From the NCBI GenBank assembly GCA_902621305.1, contig CACNLM010000003.1, forward strand, positions 1 to 46,538: DNA of 46,538 nucleotides, given 5' to 3'. How positions within the stretch are numbered: position 1 is the first letter of the stretch; every line of letters begins with the position of its first letter. Below, in pieces: positions 25,827 through 32,786 of this stretch. The stretch is from an uncultured Alphaproteobacteria bacterium. GTDB taxonomy: Bacteria > Pseudomonadota > Alphaproteobacteria > HIMB59 > GCA-002718135. The notes beneath the pieces are model-generated. The model was not told the origin of the DNA. It did no database searches and saw only the letters and a list, made by a program, of their open reading frames with translations. Made by a program: the position numbers and the translations under genes.

Positions 25827-27017
25827 GTGAAATCTAAATTTGAAAGAATTAATAGACTCCCTCCATATATATTTGGAGAGATAAATTCATTAAAAATGAA
25901 ACTAAGATCAGAAGGTAGGGATATTATTGATTTTGGTATGGGTAACCCTGATATGCCAACACCTCTTCACATAAGACAGAAATTGAAAGAAGTTATAGAT
26001 AAGCCAGGTGTTGGGCGTTATTCAGTTTCAAAAGGCATTAATGGATTAAGAAAAGCTCAAGCTAAATATTATAAAAAAAGATTTAATGTTGATTTAAATC
26101 CATCAAGTGAAATTATAGTAACAATTGGTTCAAAGGAAGGTTTAGCAAATTTAGCTCAAGCTATAACTTCAAGAGGAGACAGAATATTATGCCCTGATCC
26201 ATCATATCCTGTTCATCCATATGGTTTTATGATTGCCGGAGCCAAGCTAACACCTTTGCAAACATTTTTTAATGGACAGTTCAATAGAGACAAATTTTTA
26301 TCAAATATAGTTAATAATTTAAAAAAATATCCTTCAATAAAAGTTATTATCGTTTCTTTTCCTTCAAATCCAACAGCGCAGATTGTTGACTTAGATTTTT
26401 ATAAAGAATTAGTAAAAATTGCAAAAAAATACCAAGTTTATATTCTATCCGATTTAGCTTATTCTGAAATTTACTTTGGTACTAAACCTCCTCCATCAAT
26501 ATTAGAAGTAAATGGAGCAAAGAACATAGCAGTTGAATTTACTACCTTATCCAAAACTTATGCAATGGCAGGATGGAGAATAGGTTTTGCAGTTGGAAAC
26601 AAAACTTTAATTGAAGCATTAACAAAAATTAAATCGTATGTAGATTATGGTGCTTTTACACCTGTTCAAGTAGCAGCAACTGCTGCCCTAAATGGATCTC
26701 AAAAATGTGTAGAAGAAATAAGAGAGACTTATAAAAAAAGAAGAGATGTTTTAATAGAAACTTTTGAAAGGGCTGGTTGGGATAAAATTCCAGAGCCTGA
26801 AGCATCAATGTTTGTATGGGCTCCTTTACCAAATAAATATAAAAAAATGGGTTCTATGAAGTTTGCCAAAAATTTAATGATAAATGCCGACGTTGCAGTA
26901 GCTCCTGGTTTAGCTTTTGGAAAAGGAGGGGAAGGTTTTGTTCGTATTGGTCTAGTAGAAAATACTCAAAGAATAAGACAGGCAGCTAAAAATATTAAAA
27001 GATATTTTAATAATTAA
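25827..27017 (+). CDS. PLP-dependent class I aminotransferase (AlaC/DapL-like)
   Basis: A 396-residue fold-type I aminotransferase. The PLP lysine is K243 in TTLSKTYAMAGWR; N181 (FPSNPTAQ), D209 and Y212 (SDLAYSE) form the cofactor site, and R251 or a C-terminal Arg binds the carboxylate. It resembles alanine/glutamate-pyruvate aminotransferases of the AlaC type; these are often mislabelled LL-diaminopimelate aminotransferases. GTG at 25827 is the best start because FERINRLPPYIF is the usual N-terminus. It is a single gene. Confidence 0.88.
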   Translation: MKSKFERINRLPPYIFGEINSLKMKLRSEGRDIIDFGMGNPDMPTPLHIRQKLKEVIDKPGVGRYSVSKGINGLRKAQAKYYKKRFNVDLNPSSEIIVTIGSKEGLANLAQAITSRGDRILCPDPSYPVHPYGFMIAGAKLTPLQTFFNGQFNRDKFLSNIVNNLKKYPSIKVIIVSFPSNPTAQIVDLDFYKELVKIAKKYQVYILSDLAYSEIYFGTKPPPSILEVNGAKNIAVEFTTLSKTYAMAGWRIGFAVGNKTLIEALTKIKSYVDYGAFTPVQVAATAALNGSQKCVEEIRETYKKRRDVLIETFERAGWDKIPEPEASMFVWAPLPNKYKKMGSMKFAKNLMINADVAVAPGLAFGKGGEGFVRIGLVENTQRIRQAAKNIKRYFNN

Positions 27018-27019
27018 TA

Positions 27020-27997
27020 TTAAATTGATAAAATCTTAATATAATGTGATAATTTTTCACCTGCATTCCAAGCATCACTTAGACTTTTTCCTAAAATCCA
27101 GTCTCCACTTAAAAATATTTTATTATCCTTAGAATTAATCCAATTTTTTTTTGAAATACTATTATAACTTACTTTTGTTTGTGCATATAGCCATCTGTGT
27201 GATTTAATTAATCTTATCTCATTTTTTATACCAAATGTTTTTTCAAATATTGATCGAGCGTATTTTTCTAGATCAGATTTATTAATGTTAATATTGTTAT
27301 TCGTGTATTCAGAACTCATATTTAATACCCAGCAATCATGTGATAATTCATTAAATTTAATATTTTGATTCATAAAGAAACTAATATCTTTATGAAGATT
27401 TAATCCAGCTTTAACATTAATGTTATTATTATCCTTATAGCTTAACATTACAGTGTGTATGGGATCATAAGTTGGCTCGTTAACAATTTTAGTAAAATCA
27501 ATTAAATCTTTTGAAAGTTCTTTTGATTGTAAATAAGGTATACAAATTAAAACATAATCAAAATCTTTAAATACTTCATTTTCAGAAAATAGTGAGAAGA
27601 GATCATTACTATTTTTTGAAATTTTAATTATTTTTGAATTTAAATAACTATTTACTTTAATATTATCAAAAATAGACTTTGGAATAGAATTCATTCCATT
27701 CTGACCAATAATAATTTTTTTTCTAGTTTTTTTATTTTTTAAATAATCTGTTGCAAAATCTATGTCTATTATTTGTCCCAAGTTATATTTAGTTATTACT
27801 TCATTTAATTGATTTACAGAATGATTTGTCGATAAATAATGTGCGCCATGATCAAAAAGATAATTATCATGCTTTCTAGTAGAGACTCTCCCTCCTGGTC
27901 TCCATGATTTATCAAAAATAGAAATATTATGTTCTTGAAGATTATAAGCAAGAGACAAGCCAGTCATCCCAGCTCCAATTATTGCAATATTTTTCAC
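27020..27997 (-). CDS. Renalase-like FAD-dependent oxidoreductase
   Basis: A 325-residue flavoprotein with the N-terminal FAD loop GAGMTGLSLAYNL, the motif SWRPGGRVSTRKHDNYLFDHGAHY and the C-terminal FAD block LSGDWILGKSLSDAWNAGEKLSHYI. This layout matches renalase-like amine/NADH oxidases. Renalases oxidise isomers of NAD(P)H; bacterial substrates are poorly known. The start is a GTG directly after the TAA of the 67-residue gene, and the gene ends two bases from the convergent aminotransferase. Cytoplasmic. Confidence 0.82.
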   Translation of the reverse strand: MKNIAIIGAGMTGLSLAYNLQEHNISIFDKSWRPGGRVSTRKHDNYLFDHGAHYLSTNHSVNQLNEVITKYNLGQIIDIDFATDYLKNKKTRKKIIIGQNGMNSIPKSIFDNIKVNSYLNSKIIKISKNSNDLFSLFSENEVFKDFDYVLICIPYLQSKELSKDLIDFTKIVNEPTYDPIHTVMLSYKDNNNINVKAGLNLHKDISFFMNQNIKFNELSHDCWVLNMSSEYTNNNININKSDLEKYARSIFEKTFGIKNEIRLIKSHRWLYAQTKVSYNSISKKNWINSKDNKIFLSGDWILGKSLSDAWNAGEKLSHYIKILSI

Positions 27998-28201
27998 TTA
28001 ATTAATATTTATTATTTGAAAATTTTTTTTAACTGAAGATTTAATTATTTTTAAACCAAATTTACTACATAGATTTTTGAATCTCTGTTTTGCAGGTAAG
28101 TTTATTGTTTTGAAATGAATATTATCGTGACCGAACATCATTTTTTGACCATTAATTTCATACAATTTTTTATAAATACTAGATTTACTTCTGATAACCA
28201 T
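27998..28201 (-). CDS. Small basic protein of unknown function
   Basis: A 67-residue, Lys-rich protein with no recognised domain. Its stop directly abuts the renalase-like GTG, and its start lies three bases after the stop of a 27-residue membrane peptide, so it appears to be part of a tight three-gene unit. The motif QKMMFGHDNIHFKTINL is the most distinctive part. It could be an accessory of the flavoprotein, but this is inference from position only. Confidence 0.55.
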   Translation of the reverse strand: MVIRSKSSIYKKLYEINGQKMMFGHDNIHFKTINLPAKQRFKNLCSKFGLKIIKSSVKKNFQIININ

Positions 28202-28204
28202 AAT

Positions 28205-28288
28205 TTAATAGAAAAAATATATAGTTAGATTTAAAGCAGCGAAGATAAATACTATCGCAATAGCTGCGTATAAATTTCTTTTGTTCAT
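28205..28288 (-). CDS. Possible 27-residue single-helix membrane protein
   Basis: A short frame starting with ATG at 28286-28288 and ending with TAA at 28205-28207. The peptide has a basic start (MNKRNLYAA) followed by one long hydrophobic stretch ending in YFFY, like a single-pass membrane microprotein. Its stop is only three bases from the start of the next gene, which supports translation. No strong ribosome site is visible. Confidence 0.4.
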   Translation of the reverse strand: MNKRNLYAAIAIVFIFAALNLTIYFFY

Positions 28289-28332
28289 ATCTATTTATAA
28301 TTAAAATTATGCTTAAAAGTCAAGACACTAAA

Positions 28333-29190
28333 TTAATTTAGCATTAATGATTTTAGGAAATCTAAGTTTTCAATTAATCGTCTTAATTCTTCTGGATCTA
28401 GTCCTTTTAAGTTTTCTTTAAATAAATTTTGATAGTCTAATGTATCAATACGATCCGTATATATTTCTTTTAAAGAAATTGTATTTGAATTATCATAATC
28501 ATAATTCCCAATTAATATTTTGGATAATGCAGGAAATATTAGTGATGTAGTTGTGTAAGTTGCAAATCCTATGTCTCTGTCTTCGTCTTGTCTTTTATCA
28601 ATAAAGGTAAAATAAATAGCTATTCTTGCTGCACGTGTTAATTCTGCTACAGATAATTCATTATCTTGAGATACATCTAAAAATGCAAAAGTTTCATTAA
28701 TACAATTCGCAGGATTGCTATCATTATTACATGTTTCAATTAATTGAGAATTCATTAAGTTAACAATTTCGCCATAAATAATTTGAAAAACACTAGGGAT
28801 TGATTCACATTTTTCATAAACAGAATAATCTGATGAATTTAAAAATGAATAATCTATACCATCCCATTCATCAGGAGCAGTAATCTCAAGTAAATTATCG
28901 CCATCTTTTTTTAAAAAATAATAATAACTTCCATCTAGTTCACCCCATTTATAAGCTGACCAATCATTTACCTTTGATGTTTTTGATACATTAAATCCAA
29001 CATATGTTTCGTCAATCCACATACTTGTGTTATTTGATATTATGAATACCTGATATTCTGCATCACAATCATCACTCCAAATACCTTGCATATCTTTTGG
29101 AAAATTATCTTCAAATATTAGTTCTGCATTAAGGTAAAATGGAAATATTAAAAAAATACAAAAAAAGAATTTTACTAAATTATTCTTCAT
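28333..29190 (-). CDS. Secreted EF-hand protein of unknown function
   Basis: A 285-residue protein with a signal peptide (MKNNLVKFFFCIFLIFPFYLNA). The C-terminal half carries two canonical 12-residue EF-hand loops: DVSQDNELSVAE (near 173-184) and DYDNSNTISLKE (near 232-243), each with acidic residues at positions 1, 3, 5 and 12 or their usual substitutes. It should bind calcium in the periplasm or outside. The N-terminal half has three cysteines. Its start overlaps the upstream lipoprotein gene by 11 bases, so the two are probably made together at the envelope. Confidence 0.78.
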   Translation of the reverse strand: MKNNLVKFFFCIFLIFPFYLNAELIFEDNFPKDMQGIWSDDCDAEYQVFIISNNTSMWIDETYVGFNVSKTSKVNDWSAYKWGELDGSYYYFLKKDGDNLLEITAPDEWDGIDYSFLNSSDYSVYEKCESIPSVFQIIYGEIVNLMNSQLIETCNNDSNPANCINETFAFLDVSQDNELSVAELTRAARIAIYFTFIDKRQDEDRDIGFATYTTTSLIFPALSKILIGNYDYDNSNTISLKEIYTDRIDTLDYQNLFKENLKGLDPEELRRLIENLDFLKSLMLN

Positions 29191-29689
29191 AGGGCATAAC
29201 TCTTATGACATCTCCGTAGATAATTACAACTCTTTGACCATTTGGAAGTGCATTATCATCTCCTTGCACAAAAGCTTTTTCTTGATTATTTTGGCAATTA
29301 GAAATGTCATTACCACATTCATCAATATTCACTATATATTGGAAGCCATCATGATTGCCAATTTTAGCTTGAATTACTGAGCCCATAGCGGCTCCTCCAA
29401 TAGTTCCATATACTATGGCAATATCTTGACACTTAGTTCCTAATATTTCTTCTTCTCCACAAATTTGAGAAGCCAAAAGACCTCCTATCATTGCTCCAGC
29501 AGTTGCTCCAATCCAATCACTTTCACCTTCAATTTTTACTGGAAGAGAGGTTTTAATTGTTCCATATTCAATATTAGTTACTTTTTGTGCATCAGATTTT
29601 TTTACTTTATTTGGAGATGTTGTATTACAAGAGATTAGTGCAAAACTAATTATAAGTGGAATTACCAATAATTTTACTAATTTGGTCAT
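29180..29689 (-). CDS. Glycine-zipper lipoprotein
   Basis: A 169-residue lipoprotein: a hydrophobic signal followed by the lipobox ALISC with the lipid-attached cysteine near residue 21. The centre (about 60-110) has repeated small residues (GATAGAMIGGLLASQ and GTIGGAAMGSVIQAKIG), the glycine-zipper pattern of 17-kDa surface antigen/SlyB-like proteins that insert in or span the outer membrane. Two cysteine pairs lie in the loop and the tail. It is followed, with an 11-base overlap, by the EF-hand protein. Confidence 0.82.
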   Translation of the reverse strand: MTKLVKLLVIPLIISFALISCNTTSPNKVKKSDAQKVTNIEYGTIKTSLPVKIEGESDWIGATAGAMIGGLLASQICGEEEILGTKCQDIAIVYGTIGGAAMGSVIQAKIGNHDGFQYIVNIDECGNDISNCQNNQEKAFVQGDDNALPNGQRVVIIYGDVIRVMPYEE

Positions 29690-29785
29690 TAATTTATAAA
29701 TTATTATAGTTAAAAATTGTCTAAAATAAGCAATAAATTTTAATAAATTATATAAATTTTCTAATAACTTACTATTTAAATATTG

Positions 29786-31264
29786 ATGAAAAGTGTATTT
29801 TTAATTCTTGGAAATCAATTATTTCCACATAAACACCTAAGAAAATATAAAGACTCAACTATTTTTATGTGTGAAAGCTTTGATCTTTGTACTTTTCAAA
29901 AACATCATAAATTAAAACTCATTCTTTTTCTGTCCTCAATGAGATCTTATGCTGATGAGCTAAAAAAAAATAAATTTAAAGTTAATTATATTGATTTAAA
30001 AAAGGATTTTAAAATATCCTACGAAAAAAAATTAGAAAATTTTATAAAAAAAAATAAATTTGAAGAATTAATTTCTTTTGAAATCGAAGATAAATTTTTT
30101 GAAAAAAAAATAAGCACCTTATGTAAAAACAATAAGATTAAATTAACTTTTATACAATCACCAATGTTTTTAAATTCAAGAGATGAATTTAAGAATTATT
30201 TAAGTAAAACAAAAAAACCTTTTATGGCAAATTTTTATAAAATTGCCCGTGCAAAAATAGATATTTTAATGGAAAATAATAAACCCAAAGGTGGAAAATG
30301 GAGCTTTGATGAAGATAACAGAAAAAAACTCCCTAAAGATATTAAAATCCCAGAAATGATTACTGCAAAAGAAACAAAGCATACAAAAATTTTAAAACAA
30401 CAAATAAACACAATTTTTAAAAATCATCCAGGTGAAGTTGATAATTTTTGGCTACCTACAACTTATGATGATGCTGTTAAATGGTTAGATTATTTTATTA
30501 TTAAAAAATTTAATTTATTTGGTGATTACGAAGATGCTGTTGATACTAATAATAATTTTTTATTTCATAGTGTTCTAAGCCCCATGACTAATTTAGGTTT
30601 ATTAACACCAGAACTAATAATTGATAGAGTAAGAAAAGTTGAGAATAAAATTAAAATTAATTCTTATGAAGGTTATATTAGGCAAATTATTGGATGGAGA
30701 GAATTCATAAGGGGAATTTACCAAAATTTCGATAAACAATTAGAAGAAAATAATTTCTTTCAACATAAAAATTCTCTTACTAAAAAATGGTATGACGGTA
30801 CAACTGGATTAGATCCTTTAGATCACTCAATTAAAAATGCTCAAAAATATGGGTACACCCATCATATTGAGAGACTAATGGTTTTATGTAACATTATGAA
30901 CTTATGTGAAATTAAACCTAATGAAGTTTATAATTGGTTTATGGAAATGTTTGTAGATAGCTCTGATTGGGTAATGTCACCTAATGTTTATGGTATGGGA
31001 TTGTTTAGTGATGGAGGTATATTTAGTACCAAACCTTATATTTGTGGTTCAAGTTATTTTATGAAAATGATGAATTTTAAAAGAGGAAATTGGAATGATA
31101 TTATGGATGGGTTGTATTGGCGTTTTATAAATAAAAATAGAAAATTTTTTCAATCTAATCCACGTTTAAATATGATGGTTAATATCTATGATAAAATGAA
31201 TACGGAGAGGAAAAATCATATAATAAAAAAAGCAAATCAGTTTATTCGTGATAATACGAATTAA
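29786..31264 (+). CDS. Cryptochrome/photolyase-related protein (DPRP/FeS-BCP family), apparently without the usual Fe-S cysteines
   Basis: A 492-residue member of the photolyase-related family (COG3046) that binds FAD and repairs DNA or senses light. The start FLILGNQLFPHKHL, the helical block YEGYIRQIIGWREFIRGIY (294-312) and THHIERLMVL (358-367) to YGMGLFSDGGIFSTKPYICGSSYF (402-425) are typical. In Agrobacterium PhrB the [4Fe-4S] ligands lie before HHI and in a loop after this last block; here those places (352-357 and 426-440) carry no cysteine. C368, C374 and C420 are elsewhere. ATG at 29786 is preferred to TTG at 29783. The end overlaps the Nudix gene (TAATG). Confidence 0.88.
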   Translation: MKSVFLILGNQLFPHKHLRKYKDSTIFMCESFDLCTFQKHHKLKLILFLSSMRSYADELKKNKFKVNYIDLKKDFKISYEKKLENFIKKNKFEELISFEIEDKFFEKKISTLCKNNKIKLTFIQSPMFLNSRDEFKNYLSKTKKPFMANFYKIARAKIDILMENNKPKGGKWSFDEDNRKKLPKDIKIPEMITAKETKHTKILKQQINTIFKNHPGEVDNFWLPTTYDDAVKWLDYFIIKKFNLFGDYEDAVDTNNNFLFHSVLSPMTNLGLLTPELIIDRVRKVENKIKINSYEGYIRQIIGWREFIRGIYQNFDKQLEENNFFQHKNSLTKKWYDGTTGLDPLDHSIKNAQKYGYTHHIERLMVLCNIMNLCEIKPNEVYNWFMEMFVDSSDWVMSPNVYGMGLFSDGGIFSTKPYICGSSYFMKMMNFKRGNWNDIMDGLYWRFINKNRKFFQSNPRLNMMVNIYDKMNTERKNHIIKKANQFIRDNTN

Positions 31265-31641
31265 TGGATAAATTTGATGTTGTTGCAGCAATAATTATAA
31301 AAGATGATAAATTCTTTATTGCGCAAAGAAATAGAAATAAACATATGGGATTAAGCTGGGAATTTCCTGGAGGGAAAGTAGAAATAGGTGAAACTTTTGA
31401 GATTGCTTTAAAAAGAGAAATAAAAGAAGAGCTCAATATAGATATAAATATCAACAAAAAATTAGGCGAAGAAAATTATAAAGATGACAAAATAAACGTA
31501 AAATTGCATTATTTTATATGCTCTCATGCTAATGGTGAAATTATTTTGAGTGAACACGAAGACTCGGCTTGGGTTACAAAAAATGAATTTAAAAATTACA
31601 AATTTGCTGAAGGAGACAGTGATATTATAAACTTATTATAA
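31264..31641 (+). CDS. Nudix (MutT-like) hydrolase
   Basis: A 125-residue Nudix protein. The box GGKVEIGETFEIALKREIKEEL (about 37-58) fits G-x5-E-x7-R-E-x-x-E-E. MutT-like enzymes hydrolyse oxidised nucleotides such as 8-oxo-dGTP, which would fit its coupling to a photolyase-related gene (TAATG overlap) as a small DNA-protection unit. The opening VVAAIIIKDDKFFIAQR is typical of MutT. Exact substrate not determined. Confidence 0.88.
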   Translation: MDKFDVVAAIIIKDDKFFIAQRNRNKHMGLSWEFPGGKVEIGETFEIALKREIKEELNIDININKKLGEENYKDDKINVKLHYFICSHANGEIILSEHEDSAWVTKNEFKNYKFAEGDSDIINLL

Positions 31642-31737
31642 GTCTAATTTTAAATTCCTATAAAACCTTAATTTTGCTACTTTTTTTTTCAAAAAATTTA
31701 TTTTCTTTTATTTTAATGATAAAGACCAACATCATTT

Positions 31738-32445
31738 ATGAAAGTCGATAAAGATCAAATATCTGCATGGGGTGTGCATGCCTTTACCGGATCAGGAGCT
31801 ATACTTGGTTTTCTTGCATTAATATCAATATTAAATAATGATCAAGTTGGTAGTTTTTTATGGCTTGGTATGGCCTTACTTGTAGATGGAGTTGATGGAA
31901 CTTTAGCAAGGAAGGTTGGTGTTGAGGAAAAAGCGCCAAATCTAGATGGAATTATTTTAGATTCCATAATTGATTATCTAAATTACGTTATTAACCCAGC
32001 TTTAATGATTTACTGGTTTCAGATGGTACCATCAGGTTTTGAAATGATTATGCCCGCTCTTATATTTGGAGTTTCCTTGTACACTTTTATCAACGTTAAT
32101 ATGAAAACGGAAGATTACTATTTCCAAGGTTTTCCTGCAGTCTGGAATGTTGTAGTTTTATATTTCTTTATATTAAATACGAATGAATGGATAAACCTAA
32201 TTGTGATAATTATTCTATCAGTATTGACATTCGTTCCATGGAAGTTTGTTCATCCATTAAGAGTGAAATCATTTAGAAATTTAACGATTTTTTTTACTGT
32301 TGTTTGGGCAGCAACAACACTGCGATTAGTAACAAAATCGGAAATAAACTTAATTGTAAATGATACAATTGTTCTTTTAATATGGTTAATTTGTACGGGC
32401 TATTTTATCTATATTTGTTTTCTTAGATCTATAAAAGACTATTAA
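31738..32445 (+). CDS. pcs: Phosphatidylcholine synthase
   Basis: A 235-residue inner-membrane CDP-alcohol phosphatidyltransferase with about eight helices. The active-site motif is D53-G-x2-A-R ... G71-x3-D75-x3-D79, with the longer spacing of phosphatidylcholine synthases (VDGVDGTLARKVGVEEK). Further Pcs hallmarks are MKTEDYYFQGFPAVWNVVV (101-119) and TFVPWKFVHPLRVKSFRNLT. Pcs joins CDP-diacylglycerol and choline to give phosphatidylcholine and CMP; it is found mainly in alphaproteobacteria and their relatives and needs external choline. It stands alone upstream of the glutamine riboswitches. Confidence 0.92.
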   Translation: MKVDKDQISAWGVHAFTGSGAILGFLALISILNNDQVGSFLWLGMALLVDGVDGTLARKVGVEEKAPNLDGIILDSIIDYLNYVINPALMIYWFQMVPSGFEMIMPALIFGVSLYTFINVNMKTEDYYFQGFPAVWNVVVLYFFILNTNEWINLIVIIILSVLTFVPWKFVHPLRVKSFRNLTIFFTVVWAATTLRLVTKSEINLIVNDTIVLLIWLICTGYFIYICFLRSIKDY

Positions 32446-32473
32446 AAGCGTAAGTAATTCAATATTATTTTGT

Positions 32474-32492
32474 ATATGCAAAAAATGCATAT
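32474..32492. repeat. Inverted repeat upstream of the riboswitch region
   Basis: ATATGCA (32474-32480) and TGCATAT (32486-32492) form a perfect inverted repeat with a five-base A-rich spacer. A TTGTAT box at 32470-32475 and A/T-rich -10-like sequence near 32495-32505 suggest it overlaps the promoter of the riboswitch transcript, so it may be an operator. It has no following U-tract and is not a terminator. The rest of 32446-32549 shows nothing recognisable. Confidence 0.35.
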
Positions 32493-32549
32493 CAAATAAG
32501 TATGAAATTCATTTTTAAAAATTAACTAATTTTATTATTAAAATCCCAT

Positions 32550-32600
32550 CGTTCATTTTGAATAATTCAAAACGGAAGTAGACGAAAGTTGAAGGAACGC
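32550..32600 (+). promoter_or_regulatory. glnA-type L-glutamine riboswitch aptamer 1 of 2
   Basis: This 51-base element matches the glnA RNA aptamer as I know it. The closing stem pairs CGTTC (32550-32554) with GAACG (32595-32599). A perfect seven-pair hairpin joins 32556-32562 to 32566-32572. The conserved CGGAAGTA follows at 32573-32580. A third short stem, GAC/GTT (one G-U pair) on a GAAA loop, leads into the conserved GAAGGAACGC. The glnA RNA binds L-glutamine. It is repeated 67 bases downstream with identical conserved loops and different stem sequences. Confidence 0.88.
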
Positions 32601-32616
32601 ATGCAAGTTATTAAAT

Positions 32617-32667
32617 CGTTCAATCTGTTTTTAACAGATCGGAAGTAAGCTAAAGCTGAAGGAACGC
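32617..32667 (+). promoter_or_regulatory. glnA-type L-glutamine riboswitch aptamer 2 of 2
   Basis: Same fold and length (51 bases) as the first copy. CGTTC (32617-32621) pairs with GAACG (32662-32666). The hairpin ATCTGTT/AACAGAT is at 32623-32629 and 32633-32639. CGGAAGTA is at 32640-32647, the short stem AGC/GCT has loop TAAA, and then comes GAAGGAACGC. Compared with copy 1 the stems differ but stay paired (covariation), while the ligand-contacting CGGAAGTA and GAAGGAACGC are identical. Tandem copies allow a sharper or cooperative glutamine response. Confidence 0.9.
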
Positions 32668-32725
32668 GGATCTTATTAAAATCCATAGCTAAGCATGAAC
32701 TATAACAGATTGAAAGGACTGTTAT
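32619..32725 (+). promoter_or_regulatory. Predicted expression platform: mutually exclusive pairing around the leader ribosome site
   Basis: TTCAATCTGTT (32619-32629), inside aptamer 2, is perfectly complementary over 11 bases to AACAGATTGAA (32704-32714), which runs into the leader ribosome site GAAAGGA (32712-32718). Aptamer folding uses the same 5' strand, so ligand binding should free the ribosome site. The freed strand can instead form ATAACAG/CTGTTAT (32702-32708 with 32719-32725), which leaves GAAAGGA in the loop. On this reading glutamine turns translation on; the direction is inference. Confidence 0.55.
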
Positions 32726-32730
32726 TAAAT

Positions 32731-32784
32731 ATGATAGGTATTAAGTTTGGATTTATAAATACTTCATTCATTTCACCGTACTAA
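32731..32784 (+). CDS. 17-residue leader peptide between riboswitch and ATP-grasp gene
   Basis: ATG at 32731 follows GAAAGGA by 12 bases, and the frame encodes MIGIKFGFINTSFISPY, ending TAA at 32782-32784. The main gene starts two bases later at 32787 with no ribosome site of its own, so ribosomes finishing the leader could restart there. The riboswitch would then act through translation of this peptide. No Gln or Asn-rich attenuator pattern is seen. The short length makes the call tentative. Confidence 0.5.
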   Translation: MIGIKFGFINTSFISPY

Positions 32785-32786
32785 AT

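Noticed and set aside
32474-32492. Inverted repeat ATATGCA/TGCATAT as the pcs terminator
   Set aside because: It is A/T-rich, short, and not followed by a U-tract; it fits an operator or promoter-proximal site better.
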